A DNA stretch of 64,000 nucleotides from Pseudaquabacterium pictum (GCF_005403045.1 NZ_BJCL01000015.1:1-64000), one strand, 5' to 3'. Positions 9,826 through 20,503 are shown, counted from the stretch's first letter. The notes: generated by a model not told the origin, from the letters alone. Program-made: numbers and translations.

Positions 9826-10112
9826 GTCTGCACCCCGGCTTCCAGGCACAGGCTGATCTTGACCACGGTGGTGGCCACCCACAGCATGCCCATCAGCAGG
9901 AAGGCCACCAGCGGCACATGCTGGTCCAGCACCTGCCGCGGCGTCACCCAGCGTGCGGCCTGCACGAACGGGTTGGTGATGACCGCCAGCACCCGGTAGA
10001 ACGGGTTGGTCTGGCGGCCGGCGCCAGCCAGCAGGGCCAGCAGGCCCCGGCCCAGCAGGGCCATCAGGGCAATCTCGGCAATGAGCTTCAAGGCCAGTGT
10101 GAACAACAGCAT
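9816..10112 (-). CDS. small membrane protein, unknown function
   Basis: A 98-residue protein with three hydrophobic segments. It begins MLLFTLALKLIAEIALMALLGRG and continues with a segment rich in aromatic and proline residues before a C-terminal helix (LVAFLLMGMLWVATTVV). I do not recognise the family, though its shape recalls small YggT-like membrane proteins. The frame is open upstream to 10271, but the hydrophobic start at 10112 is the natural N-terminus. It probably leads a two-gene operon with the TPR protein. Confidence 0.7.
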   Translation of the reverse strand: MLLFTLALKLIAEIALMALLGRGLLALLAGAGRQTNPFYRVLAVITNPFVQAARWVTPRQVLDQHVPLVAFLLMGMLWVATTVVKISLCLEAGVQTCR

Positions 10113-10318
10113 GCGGCGCTCCCGGTTGAACCTGAATCGAAGCTGAATGAACGGCGGGGCGAAGCGTGATTTTTTTGCCTTACTGATTTCTGACAAGTTG
10201 TCGTTGAGGCAGGTCAAACAAGGGTTTGACCGGGGCCGCCAAAACCCGCATTCCCCTGCGACTGGCGACATCGCCGGCGTCGCGCCTGTGCGGCCGGCGC
10301 GGCCGGCGACAATGCGGC
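10113..10318. promoter_or_regulatory. divergent spacer with perfect inverted repeat
   Basis: This 206-bp spacer separates the minus-strand membrane gene from the plus-strand ABC-F gene and should hold both promoters. GGTCAAAC (10212-10219) and GTTTGACC (10224-10231) form a perfect 8-bp inverted repeat with a 4-base AAGG loop. It could be an operator or an RNA hairpin. A run of seven Ts is centred near 10174. No clear -35/-10 pair is seen. Confidence 0.45.
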
Positions 10319-12235
<1,917 letters not shown>

Positions 12236-12242
12236 GCGGCGT

Positions 12243-12938
12243 TCAGTAGCCGGACCAGTTGTCGTTGGTGGCGGCCGGGTGGCTGCGGCTGACGATCAGC
12301 CCCGACTGCAGGTACAGCGCGTTCAGCAGCCGCATCGCCCGCTGCGGCCCCACGTCGGGCCAGCTGGCGATCTCGCGCAGGTTGCAGGTGTGGCGGCGCA
12401 GCCGGGTGATGCAGGCGGCCATCGCGCCCGGCACCGTCAATCCGCCCAGGCTGAGGCCGGGCGACACGCGGTAGGCCGCCTGGCCGGCCAGCTCGGGCAG
12501 CAGGGTGTCGCGGGCGCCGCGCAGGGCCACCGCCCACAGCAGCGGGCCCAGCGGGGCGTAGTGGTCGGCGCGGTCGATGCGGTGGGCCTCGGTGCTGCCG
12601 GGGGTGCGCCAGCGCGCCGGCTGCACTTCCAGCACCTGCAACGCGGCCAGGTTGCCGTCCAGCACCTCGGCCAGCGGCTGGGCGCAGTGCACCTGCCGGT
12701 CGGTGGGGAAGACGCTGATCACCAGCCGCGGCTGGCCGGGCACCGCCAGCGTCAGCGCCAGCGCCTGGGTGTGGCGCACGCAGGCGGCCAGCACTTCCAG
12801 CAGCTCCCGCTGCGGGCCGCTGGTCTCGAAGCGCAGCAGGTCCTGCAGCAGCGACGGGCTGAGCGAGCTGAGGGCCGTGTGGGTGGCCAGGGGCGGCAGG
12901 CTGTCGGCCTCGCCCATCGGCAGGGTGCTGGGAAACAT
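12243..12938 (-). CDS. conserved-type hypothetical protein
   Basis: A 231-residue soluble protein I do not recognise. The N-terminal half has hydrophobic strands (ALALTLAVPGQPRLVISVF) suggestive of an alpha/beta or PAS/GAF-like fold. The C-terminal part, LREIASWPDVGPQRAMRLLN followed by ALYLQSGLIVSRSH, looks like a small winged-helix-type segment. There are no signal peptide or membrane segments. It is convergent with uup, with 7 bases between stops, and has its own start context. Confidence 0.7.
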   Translation of the reverse strand: MFPSTLPMGEADSLPPLATHTALSSLSPSLLQDLLRFETSGPQRELLEVLAACVRHTQALALTLAVPGQPRLVISVFPTDRQVHCAQPLAEVLDGNLAALQVLEVQPARWRTPGSTEAHRIDRADHYAPLGPLLWAVALRGARDTLLPELAGQAAYRVSPGLSLGGLTVPGAMAACITRLRRHTCNLREIASWPDVGPQRAMRLLNALYLQSGLIVSRSHPAATNDNWSGY

Positions 12939-12965
12939 GCGGGAATCGGAGCGGATCAGAGCGCG

Positions 12966-14438
12966 TTATCGCACAGCCTGCCCACCCAGGGCATGACGCG
13001 CGGTTGTAAAGGCCTGCCAGAACCGTGCATCCTGGGCCGAGGCGAAGTTCACCCGCATCAGCGTGGTGGGCCGCGGCGCGGCCAGGAACAGTCGGCCCGG
13101 CGCGACCAGCCAGCCGTCGGCGGCCAGCCGGGCGGCCAGCGGCTCGGTGTCGACGCCGGTGTCCACCCAACCGAACAGGCCCTGCGGCGGCGTGACGAAG
13201 CGGCAGCCGCTGTCCTGCGCCAGCCGCACCACCCGGTGGCGGGCCGCATCGAGCTGGGCCACCACCCGTTCGGCATGGCGGCGCAGCAGGCCCTGGTCCA
13301 GGCACCAGGCCACCGCCCGCTCCAGCAGGGCCGGCGTGGTCAGCATGCCCAGCAGCTTGCTGTCGACCAGCCGCTCGGCCAGGGCCGGCGCGGCCGCCAC
13401 CATGCCCACCCGCCAGGCCGGCGCCAGGATCTTGGAGAAGCCGGTGATGTAGACGGTGCGCTGCAGCCCGTCCAGCGCGGCCAGCCGCGGCGCATGCGGC
13501 GGCGCCAGCCAGGCGTAGGTGTCGTCCTCGACGATGGTCAGGTCATGCTGCTCTGCCAGCTTCAGGATCTGGTGGGCCGCCGCCAGGCTCAGTGACTGGC
13601 CGGTGGGGTTGTGCAGCACCGACACGGTCACATACAGCCGCGGCCGGTGCTGCGCCAGCAGCTGCGCCATCACCGCCAGGTCGGGTCCGTCGGGCCCGCG
13701 CGGCACCGGCAGCAGGCGCATGCCCATGCGGGTGAGGCGGGCGAATTCCACCGCCCAGCCGGGTTCGTCGACCAGCACCGCATCGCCCGGCTGCAGCAGG
13801 GTGCGGGCCACCACGTCCAGCGCATGGGTGGCGCCGATGGTGGTGACGATCTGCCCGGCCTGGGCGGCGATGCCCAGTTCGCCGGCCAGGCGGCGCGCCA
13901 TGGCCTGGCGCAGCACCTCGTCGCCGGCCGGGTTGCCGTAGCGCAGCGCCTCGCCGGCGGCGCTGCCGCCGCGCTGGGTGGGCCGGCCCAGGGTGCGGCG
14001 CAAGGCGCGGTCGAGCAGCGGCTGGTCCAGCCAGGCCTCGGGCAGCGTGCCCATGCCCGGCCCGGTGGTGGCCGCGCCCTGCTGGAACATGCCGCGGATC
14101 AGCGCGGTGGCGTCCAGCGGTGGCGCCAGCGGGGCGGTCGGCGCCGCGGGCACCGCCGCAGCCGCCGCACCGCGCGCCGCGGCCAGGGGCTCCCGCACAT
14201 AGAAGCCGCGTTGCCGCCGCGCCTCCACCAGGCCCTGGGCCTGCAGCTGGTCATAGGCCGACACCACGGTGCTGGGGCTCACGCCGTGCAGGCGCGCGCC
14301 TTCGCGCACCGACGGCAGCCGGGCGCCGGGCGACAGCGCACCGCGGCGGATGCGCTCTGCCACCCGGGCAGCCAGCTGCTGGCCCAGGGTGCCGGCGGCG
14401 TTGGCGGGGAGGTCGGTGGTGGTGGCTGTATCGGGCAT
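12966..14438 (-). CDS. MocR-type GntR regulator with aminotransferase-like domain
   Basis: A 490-residue fusion of an N-terminal GntR winged helix (about residues 10-78, with ARLPSVREGARLHGVSPSTV) and a fold-type-I aminotransferase domain. The PLP-binding lysine is in TGFSKILAPAWRVG, and the cofactor/substrate blocks HNPTGQ and VEDDTY are present. MocR proteins sense PLP or an amino compound and control adjacent genes. It is divergent from an EamA carrier and two PLP enzymes, the probable targets. The start at 14438 gives a short acidic N-terminus; the frame extends upstream across the divergent promoter, which is unlikely. Confidence 0.9.
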   Translation of the reverse strand: MPDTATTTDLPANAAGTLGQQLAARVAERIRRGALSPGARLPSVREGARLHGVSPSTVVSAYDQLQAQGLVEARRQRGFYVREPLAAARGAAAAAVPAAPTAPLAPPLDATALIRGMFQQGAATTGPGMGTLPEAWLDQPLLDRALRRTLGRPTQRGGSAAGEALRYGNPAGDEVLRQAMARRLAGELGIAAQAGQIVTTIGATHALDVVARTLLQPGDAVLVDEPGWAVEFARLTRMGMRLLPVPRGPDGPDLAVMAQLLAQHRPRLYVTVSVLHNPTGQSLSLAAAHQILKLAEQHDLTIVEDDTYAWLAPPHAPRLAALDGLQRTVYITGFSKILAPAWRVGMVAAAPALAERLVDSKLLGMLTTPALLERAVAWCLDQGLLRRHAERVVAQLDAARHRVVRLAQDSGCRFVTPPQGLFGWVDTGVDTEPLAARLAADGWLVAPGRLFLAAPRPTTLMRVNFASAQDARFWQAFTTARHALGGQAVR

Positions 14439-14513
14439 GTGGGCAATACAGTTCTGCAATCTGTATTGCGCAGTGTACTGAAGCTGTGTTGCCGGCGCGC
14501 CTAGACTGGGCCG
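14439..14513. promoter_or_regulatory. divergent operator of the MocR/EamA pair
   Basis: In the 75-bp spacer a perfect inverted repeat CAATACAG (14444-14451) and CTGTATTG (14461-14468) is separated by 9 bases. It is followed by a second small palindrome, CAGTGTACTG (14471-14480). MocR/GntR proteins typically bind such repeats in the spacer they share with the target gene. A weak TGTACT could serve as a plus-strand -10. I propose this as the MocR binding site. Confidence 0.6.
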
Positions 14514-15476
14514 ATGCCCGCCCCCCTGCAACCCGCCCTGGTCCCCGCACCGCGCCTGTCACCCCAGGCGCTGGGCTGGTGGCTGGGCGCGCTGGGCGTG
14601 CTGGTCTTTGCCTTGACCATCCCGATGACCCGCCTGGCCTCGGGCAGCCTGGATGTGCCGCAGCTGCCGGCGGTGTTCGTGGCCATCGGCCGGGCGGCGC
14701 TGGCCGGGCTGCTGGCCGGCGCCTGGCTGTGGGCCACCGGCGCGCCGCGGCCGCGGCCGGCGCAGTGGCGGCAGCTGGCCCTCACCGCGCTGGGTGTGGT
14801 GTTCGGCTTTCCGCTGTTCCTGGGGCTGGCGGTGCAGCGGGTGGATGCGGCGCATGCGGCGGTGGTGTCGGGTCTGCTGCCGATCGCCACCGCGGCCATC
14901 GGCGCGGTGCTGCTGCGCCAGCGGCCGTCGGCCGGCTTCTGGGGTTGTGCCGGTGCCGGCACGGCCCTGGTTTTGGGTTTCGCTGCCTGGCAGGGTGGGG
15001 CGCACCTGCAGGCGGCCGACGGCCTGCTGCTGCTGGCCGTGGCCTGGGGCGGCTTCGGCTATGTGAAGGGCGCGCAGCTGTCGGCGCCGCAGGGCGACGG
15101 CAGCGCGCCGATGCCGCCGCAGCAGGTCATCAGCTGGCTGCTGGTGCTGTGCCTGCCCATCACCGTGCCGGTGGCGCTGGCCACCTGGCCCACCGGGCCG
15201 GTGCGGGCAGCGGCCTGGGGCGGCTTCCTGTATGTCAGCGTGTTCTCGGTGTGGCTGGGCTTCTTCGCCTGGTACCGCGGGCTGCAACTGGGTGGCATGC
15301 TGCGGGTCAGCCAGATCCAGCTGCTGCAGCCGTTCCTGTCGATGCTGCTGGCGGTGCCGCTGCTGGGCGAGCCGCTGCAGCCGGTGACCGTGGCGTTTGC
15401 GCTGGCGGTGATGGCCACGGTGTTCCTGTCGCGGCGCATGGCCGTGGCGCCGCCGCCGGCCCTGAAGGAGTCCTGA
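14514..15476 (+). CDS. EamA-domain (DMT superfamily) transporter
   Basis: A 320-residue inner-membrane protein with ten hydrophobic segments in two repeated EamA halves. DMT carriers of this type often export amino acids or related metabolites. The second half shows the usual SVWLGFFAWYRGLQLGGML and QLLQPFLSMLLAVPLLGE. It starts the plus-strand run opposite the MocR regulator and ends 4 bases before the next start, so its substrate is probably the amino compound handled by the neighbouring PLP enzymes. That link is inference from position. Confidence 0.9.
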   Translation: MPAPLQPALVPAPRLSPQALGWWLGALGVLVFALTIPMTRLASGSLDVPQLPAVFVAIGRAALAGLLAGAWLWATGAPRPRPAQWRQLALTALGVVFGFPLFLGLAVQRVDAAHAAVVSGLLPIATAAIGAVLLRQRPSAGFWGCAGAGTALVLGFAAWQGGAHLQAADGLLLLAVAWGGFGYVKGAQLSAPQGDGSAPMPPQQVISWLLVLCLPITVPVALATWPTGPVRAAAWGGFLYVSVFSVWLGFFAWYRGLQLGGMLRVSQIQLLQPFLSMLLAVPLLGEPLQPVTVAFALAVMATVFLSRRMAVAPPPALKES

Positions 15477-15480
15477 ACCG

Positions 15481-16644
15481 ATGTCGACACCGTTGCCGTC
15501 CCAGCGCCACCTGTTCGATGTGCCGCCGCACATCGCCTACTTCAACTGCGCCTACAACGGGCCGCAGCTCAACGCCACGCGCGATGCGCTGCTGGCCGGC
15601 GCACGGACCAAGAGCCAGCCCTGGCTGCGCCAGCCGGCGCAGTTCTTCGATGATGCCGAGACCATCCGCGGCCTGGCGGCGGCGCTGTTCGGCGGCGGCG
15701 CCGACAGCTGGGCCATCGTGCCGGCCGCCAGCTACGGCCTGGCCACCGCTGCCCGCGCCATCGAGCCCACGCTGCGGCCGGGCGACGGCATCCTGCTGAT
15801 CGATGAAGACTTCCCCAGCAATGTGCTGACCTGGCGCCGCACCGCGGCCGAGCGCGGCGCGCGGATCCACACCGTGCCCACGCCGGCCGATGGCGACTGG
15901 ACGGCGGCGCTGCTGGCCGCCATCCGCCCGGGCCACCATCCCAACATTCGAGCGGTGGCCGTGCCCACCTGCCACTGGACCAACGGCGCCGCCATCGACC
16001 TGGTGGCCGTGGGCGCCGCCTGCCGGGCGGTGGGTGCCGCGCTGGTGGTCGATGCCACCCAGAGCCTGGGCGCGGTGCCGCTGTCGGTGGACACGGTGCA
16101 GCCCGACTTCCTGGTGGCCGCCGGCTACAAGTGGCTGCTGGCGCCCTACGGCACCGGCCTGTTGTACGTCGCCCCGGCGTGGCAAGGCGCCCGGCCGCTG
16201 GAGGAGTCCTGGCTGTCGCGCGAAGGCGCCGAGGATTTCGCCGGCCTGGTGCGCTATGCCGATGCCTACCAGAGCGGCGCCCGCCGCTTCGACGTCGGCG
16301 AGAAGGGCACGCCCACGCTGCTGCCCGGCATGGTGGTCACGCTGCGCCAGGTCCAGGCCTGGGGCGTGCCGGCCATCGCTGCCCGCCTGGCCGCCATCAA
16401 CACGCAGATTGCGGACGCGCTGCAGCCGCTGGGCCTGGCCGTGGTGCCGCCGGCGCAGCGCTCGCCGCACCTGCTGGGCGCCCGCCTGCCGGATGGCGCC
16501 ACCACCACCCTGCTGACCGATCTGCGCGCCCAGGATGTGCACATCAGCCAGCGCGGCAGCTCGCTGCGCTTTGCGCCGCACCTGCATGTGAACGACCAGG
16601 ATGTGCAGCGCCTGCTGCAGGCCCTGCGCACGGCGCTGGCCTGA
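15481..16644 (+). CDS. class V aminotransferase-fold PLP enzyme
   Basis: A 387-residue enzyme of the aminotransferase class V / cysteine desulfurase-like group. The PLP lysine is Lys217 (AAGYKWLLAPYG), and Asp191 in VVDATQSLGA pairs with the pyridine nitrogen. The N-terminal FNCAYNGP resembles kynureninase- and isopenicillin-epimerase-like members. There is no conserved Cys loop typical of NifS/IscS, so a sulfur-transfer role is less likely. It lies between an EamA carrier and a class I aminotransferase in the MocR-linked run. The substrate is unknown. Confidence 0.85.
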   Translation: MSTPLPSQRHLFDVPPHIAYFNCAYNGPQLNATRDALLAGARTKSQPWLRQPAQFFDDAETIRGLAAALFGGGADSWAIVPAASYGLATAARAIEPTLRPGDGILLIDEDFPSNVLTWRRTAAERGARIHTVPTPADGDWTAALLAAIRPGHHPNIRAVAVPTCHWTNGAAIDLVAVGAACRAVGAALVVDATQSLGAVPLSVDTVQPDFLVAAGYKWLLAPYGTGLLYVAPAWQGARPLEESWLSREGAEDFAGLVRYADAYQSGARRFDVGEKGTPTLLPGMVVTLRQVQAWGVPAIAARLAAINTQIADALQPLGLAVVPPAQRSPHLLGARLPDGATTTLLTDLRAQDVHISQRGSSLRFAPHLHVNDQDVQRLLQALRTALA

Positions 16645-16674
16645 CCCGAACCGAATCCCCTTCAGGAGACCCCC

Positions 16675-17880
16675 ATGACCCTCTGGACCCTGGCCCGCCG
16701 CAGCGCGCGGCTGAACCCTTCGATCATCCGCGAGATCCTGAAGGTGACCGAGCAGCCCGGCATCCTGTCGATGGCCGGCGGCCTGCCGTCGGCCGACACC
16801 TTCCCGATCCAGGCCATCCGCGAGGCTTGCGACCGCGTGCTGACCCAGGCCCCGCGCGAGGCGCTGCAATACGCCGCCAGCGAGGGCTTCGGCCCGCTGC
16901 GCGAGTGGGTGGCCCAGCACCTGGGCGGCATGGGCATGCGGGTCGACCCCGGCCAGGTGCTGATCACCACCGGCTCGCAACAGGGGCTGGACCTGGTCGG
17001 CAAGGTGCTGGTGGACGCCGGCGCGCCGGTGGCGGTGGAAACGCCCACCTACCTGGGCGCGCTGCAGGCCTTCAACCCCTACGAGCCGATCTACACCAGC
17101 CTGGCCGGTGATGCCGACGGCCCGCTGCCCGATTCCATCCGCGCGCTGCCGCACGATGCGCCGGGCACCCGCTTCGCCTACCTGCTGCCCAACTTCCAGA
17201 ACCCCACCGGCCGGGTGCTGCCCGAGGCGCGGCGCCTGGCGCTGCTGGCCGCCGCCCAGGCCGTGGGCCTGCCGCTGGTGGAAGACAACCCGTATGGCGA
17301 CCTGTGGTTCGACGCCCCGCCGCCGGCGCCGCTGGCCGCGCGCTGGCCCGAGGGCGTGCTGTACCTCGGCAGCTTCAGCAAGGTGCTGACGCCGGGCTTC
17401 CGCCTGGGCTACCTGGTGGCGCCACCGGCGCTGTACCCCAAGCTGCTGCAGGCCAAGCAGGCGGCCGACCTGCACACGCCCGGCATCAACCAGCGGGTGG
17501 TGCACGAGGTCATCAAGAACGGCTTCCTCGACCAGCATGTGCCCACCATCCGCGCGCGCTATGCCGCCCAGTGCGCGGCCATGGCCGAGGCGCTGCAGCG
17601 CCACATGCCCGAGGGCACCGAATGGCAGCGGCCGCAGGGCGGCATGTTCTTCTGGCTGCGCCTGCCCGCCGGCTGCGATGCGATGGCGCTGCTGCCGCAG
17701 GCGGTGGCCCAGGGCATCGCCTACGTGCCCGGCGCGGCGTTCTATGCCCACGCCGCCGATCCGCGCACGCTGCGCCTGAGCTTCGTCACCCTGTCGCCCG
17801 ACGACATCGCCAGCGGCGTGGCCACGCTGGGCAAGGTGCTGCGCACCCACATCGACGGCACACGCGAGGAAGCGCCGTGA
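16675..17880 (+). CDS. class I/II PLP aminotransferase (2-aminoadipate transaminase-like)
   Basis: A 401-residue fold-type-I aminotransferase resembling LysN and aromatic/2-aminoadipate transaminases: SMAGGLPSADTFP (32-44), QYAASEGFGPLREWVA (65-80), PNFQNPTGR (172-180), EDNPYGD (203-209) and PLP lysine Lys236 in SFSKVLTPGFRLGY. AGGAG lies about 7 bases before the ATG. Its last bases overlap the GTG of the next gene. The real amino donor and acceptor cannot be read from the sequence. Confidence 0.9.
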   Translation: MTLWTLARRSARLNPSIIREILKVTEQPGILSMAGGLPSADTFPIQAIREACDRVLTQAPREALQYAASEGFGPLREWVAQHLGGMGMRVDPGQVLITTGSQQGLDLVGKVLVDAGAPVAVETPTYLGALQAFNPYEPIYTSLAGDADGPLPDSIRALPHDAPGTRFAYLLPNFQNPTGRVLPEARRLALLAAAQAVGLPLVEDNPYGDLWFDAPPPAPLAARWPEGVLYLGSFSKVLTPGFRLGYLVAPPALYPKLLQAKQAADLHTPGINQRVVHEVIKNGFLDQHVPTIRARYAAQCAAMAEALQRHMPEGTEWQRPQGGMFFWLRLPAGCDAMALLPQAVAQGIAYVPGAAFYAHAADPRTLRLSFVTLSPDDIASGVATLGKVLRTHIDGTREEAP

Positions 17881-18248
17881 CGCCAGCCGGCAGCCGCCCG
17901 CTGCAGCGCCTGCAGGGCAGCTGCCACTGCGGCGCGGTGCGCTTCGCCATCACCACCGACTTTCCCGAGCTGACCACCTGCGATTGCTCGCTCTGCAGGC
18001 GCAAGAACGCGCTGATGGTCAAGGTGCATGAAAGCGCCTTCGAGCTGCTGGCCGGCGCCGAGCAGCTGGCCAGCTACCAGTGGCACACCCACACCGCGGT
18101 GCACCACTTCTGCCAGCTGTGCGGCATCTACCCCTTCCACCGCAAGCGGGTGACGCCGGACCACTTCGGCATCAACGTGCACTGCCTCGAAGGCTTCGAC
18201 CCCACCGGCATCCCGGTGCGCGCCACCGTCGGCGCCGCCATGCCCTGA
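17877..18248 (+). CDS. GFA (glutathione-dependent formaldehyde-activating enzyme) family protein
   Basis: A 123-residue protein with the three cysteine groups of the GFA / CENP-V fold: CHC at 16-18, CDCSLC at 35-40 and CQLC at 79-82, which bind zinc. Gfa from Paracoccus was described as binding glutathione and formaldehyde, but most family members have no proven substrate. Translation starts at a GTG in a 4-base GTGA overlap with the aminotransferase stop, a sign of translational coupling. Its link to the frmA-frmB genes 12 kb away is only thematic. Confidence 0.88.
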   Translation: MTPAGSRPLQRLQGSCHCGAVRFAITTDFPELTTCDCSLCRRKNALMVKVHESAFELLAGAEQLASYQWHTHTAVHHFCQLCGIYPFHRKRVTPDHFGINVHCLEGFDPTGIPVRATVGAAMP

Positions 18249-18264
18249 CTTCCATCGATCCCCC

Positions 18265-19101
18265 ATGACCGAACGCCGCTTCTCCCAGCTCGATGTCTTC
18301 ACCACCGTGCCGCTGCGCGGCAACCCGCTGGCCGTGGTGCACGACGCCCAGGGCCTGACCGACGCCCAGATGGCCGACATGGCGCGCTGGACCAACCTGT
18401 CGGAAACCACCTTCCTGCTGCCGCCCGACGACCCGGAAGCCGACTACCGGGTGCGCATCTTCACCCCCGGCGGCGAATTGCCGTTTGCCGGCCACCCCAC
18501 GCTGGGCAGCTGCCATGCCTGGCTGGCCGCCGGCGGCGTGCCGCGCGACCCCGGCGTGGTGGTGCAGCAGTGCGGCGTCGGCCGGGTGCGGGTGCGGCGG
18601 GATGGGGATCGCCTGGCCTTCGCCGCCCCGGCGTTGCGCCGCACCGGCCCGGTCGAGCCCACGCTGCGCGCCCAGGCCGTGGCCGCGCTGGGCCTGGCCG
18701 ATGACCAGGTGCTGCGGCTGGAGTGGGTCGACAACGGCCCCGGCTGGATGGGCGCGCTGCTGGCCGATGCCGCCACCGTGCTGGCACTGCGGCCCGATTT
18801 CGCCGCGATGCGCGGCCTCAAGCTGGGCGTGGTGGGCCCGCACCCGGCCGGCGCCGAATGCCAGTTCGAGGTGCGTGCCTTCGTGCCCGGCCTGGGCGTG
18901 CCGGAAGACCCGGTCACCGGCAGCCTGAATGCCGGCCTGGCGCAGTGGCTGATCGGCGCCGGCCTGGCGCCCGAGGCCTATGTGGCCGCCCAGGGCGCCG
19001 CGCTGGGCCGCGCCGGCCGGGTGCATGTGCAGCGCGAAGGCGCCGACGTCTGGATTGGCGGTGCGGTCTGCGACGTGGTCTCGGGTATCGTGAGGCTGTG
19101 A
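18265..19101 (+). CDS. PhzF-family isomerase/epimerase
   Basis: A 278-residue protein of the PhzF / diaminopimelate-epimerase-like fold. It has the opening FSQLDVFTTVPLRGNPLAVV, the catalytic-type Glu47 in NLSETTFLL, the FAGHPTLGS block, and the second-half EDPVTGSLNAGLAQWL. PhzF makes a phenazine precursor, but most relatives act on other small metabolites and there are no phenazine genes here. The stop overlaps the next start (GTGA). Confidence 0.9.
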   Translation: MTERRFSQLDVFTTVPLRGNPLAVVHDAQGLTDAQMADMARWTNLSETTFLLPPDDPEADYRVRIFTPGGELPFAGHPTLGSCHAWLAAGGVPRDPGVVVQQCGVGRVRVRRDGDRLAFAAPALRRTGPVEPTLRAQAVAALGLADDQVLRLEWVDNGPGWMGALLADAATVLALRPDFAAMRGLKLGVVGPHPAGAECQFEVRAFVPGLGVPEDPVTGSLNAGLAQWLIGAGLAPEAYVAAQGAALGRAGRVHVQREGADVWIGGAVCDVVSGIVRL

Positions 19102-19754
19102 ACTGCGACATCGACCACCTCGTCATCGGCGCGGCCAGCCTGGCGCAGGGCGCGGCCTGGTGTGAAGCCACCTTCGGCGTGGCACCCGGCCCGGGTGGCG
19201 TGCATCCCTTCATGGGCACGCACAACCGGCTGCTGCGCATCGACGGCCCGGGTTTCGCCAACACCTACCTCGAGATCATCGCCATCGACCCGTCCGCGCC
19301 GCCGCCCGGCCGGGTGCGCTGGTTCGGCCTGGACGACCCGGCGGTGCAGGCCCGCCTGGCCCAGGGCCCGCAGCTGCTGACCGCGGTGGCCCGCACGCCC
19401 AACGTCGAGATGTTGCGCTGGGGCCTGATCAACTTCGCGGCCGACCCCGGCCCGGCGCTGGCTGCCGAGCGCATGACACCCGAGGGCCTGCTGTCCTGGC
19501 GCATCCTGGTGCGTGACGACGGCGCGCTGCCCGGGCAGGGCCGGCTGCCGGTGCTGATCCAGTGGCAGGGCCGCCATCCCACCGAGGCCATGCCGCCGTC
19601 ACCGGTGGCGCTGCAGGCCGTGCGCTTCGGCGCAGTGCAGCCGCGCGAGGCCACGCTGCTGCGCTTCCGCGGCGCGCAGGTGGTGGCCGGCGGGCCGGCC
19701 ATCGCCGTCACGCTGGACACGCTGCGCGGCCCCATCACCCTGAGCACCGCATGA
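19098..19754 (+). CDS. VOC-family (glyoxalase-like) protein
   Basis: A 218-residue protein with the glyoxalase-like opening CDIDHLVIGAASLAQGA and a central GTHNRLLRI followed by YLEIIAID, which supply the metal-site His and Glu expected in VOC enzymes. Members include dioxygenases, epimerases and resistance proteins, so activity is open. The GTG start lies in a 4-base overlap with the PhzF gene, and its end overlaps the AlaX start (ATGA). It is thus the middle of a translationally linked trio. Confidence 0.82.
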   Translation: MNCDIDHLVIGAASLAQGAAWCEATFGVAPGPGGVHPFMGTHNRLLRIDGPGFANTYLEIIAIDPSAPPPGRVRWFGLDDPAVQARLAQGPQLLTAVARTPNVEMLRWGLINFAADPGPALAAERMTPEGLLSWRILVRDDGALPGQGRLPVLIQWQGRHPTEAMPPSPVALQAVRFGAVQPREATLLRFRGAQVVAGGPAIAVTLDTLRGPITLSTA

Positions 19755-20470
19755 CCGACGAACTCTTCCGCGACGACGCCACGCTGCTGCAATGCAGCGC
19801 CTCGCTGACCAGCGTCAGCGAGGCTGGACTCACCCTCGACCGCACGGTGTTCTACCCGCAGGGCGGCGGCCAGGCCGGTGACACCGGCCACCTGCAGCGG
19901 GCCGACGGTGCCAGCCTGGCCATCGTCGACACCCGCAAGGGCGCCGAGCCGGGCCAGATCCTGCACCTGGTGGCGCCCGGCACCGACCTGTCGGGTTGGG
20001 CTGCCGGCCAGGCGGTGACGGCCACCATCGATGCCGACCGGCGCATGGCCCACCGCCGTTTCCACACCGCCACCCACCTGCTGTGCGCCCTGGTGCCGCA
20101 CCCGGTGGACGGCTGCAGCATCACCGCCGGCTACGCGCGGCTGGACTTCCACATGACCGAGCCGCTGGACAAGGACACGCTGACCGCCGGCATCGCCCGC
20201 CTGGTGGCCGCCGCCCACCCGGTGACCACCCGCTGGATCACCGATGCCGAGCTCGACGCCAACTCCGGTCTGGTGCGCAGCATGAGCGTGCAGCCGCCGC
20301 GCGGATCGGGTCGGGTGCGCCTGGTGGAAGTGCAGGGCGTCGACCTGCAGCCCTGCGGCGGCACCCATGTGGACAACACCGCCGAGATCGGTGCCGTCGT
20401 CGTCACCAAGATCGAGAAGAAGAGCGCCAAGACCCGGCGCGTGGTGCTCGGTTTCGCCGAGCCGGCCTGA
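19751..20470 (+). CDS. alanyl-tRNA editing protein, AlaX type
   Basis: A 239-residue stand-alone editing domain related to the C-terminal half of alanyl-tRNA synthetase. It hydrolyses Ser-tRNA(Ala) and related mischarged products. The zinc site is visible as HTATH (105-109) and PCGGTH (Cys202, His206). The N-terminal TVFYPQGGGQAGDTG is the conserved editing-domain opening. It overlaps the VOC gene by 4 bases. It closes the plus-strand run that began at 14514. Confidence 0.9.
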   Translation: MTDELFRDDATLLQCSASLTSVSEAGLTLDRTVFYPQGGGQAGDTGHLQRADGASLAIVDTRKGAEPGQILHLVAPGTDLSGWAAGQAVTATIDADRRMAHRRFHTATHLLCALVPHPVDGCSITAGYARLDFHMTEPLDKDTLTAGIARLVAAAHPVTTRWITDAELDANSGLVRSMSVQPPRGSGRVRLVEVQGVDLQPCGGTHVDNTAEIGAVVVTKIEKKSAKTRRVVLGFAEPA

Positions 20471-20483
20471 GCGCCAGACAGCA

Positions 20484-20503
20484 GAAAGCCCGCCGAAGCG
20501 GGC
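20484..20503 (-). terminator. terminator of the cytochrome c' gene
   Basis: On the minus strand a GCCCGC-TTCG-GCGGGC hairpin (20503-20488) carries a stable UUCG tetraloop and is followed by TTTC. It lies 22 bases past the minus-strand cytochrome stop and also sits after the convergent AlaX gene. Confidence 0.72.

Noticed and set aside
15481-16644. Cysteine desulfurase (IscS/SufS/Csd)
   Set aside because: The PLP lysine context fits class V enzymes, but I see no conserved catalytic Cys loop, and no iron-sulfur genes are nearby.
18265-19101. Phenazine biosynthesis cluster
   Set aside because: Only a PhzF-family member is present; the other phz genes are absent and PhzF relatives have many other roles.
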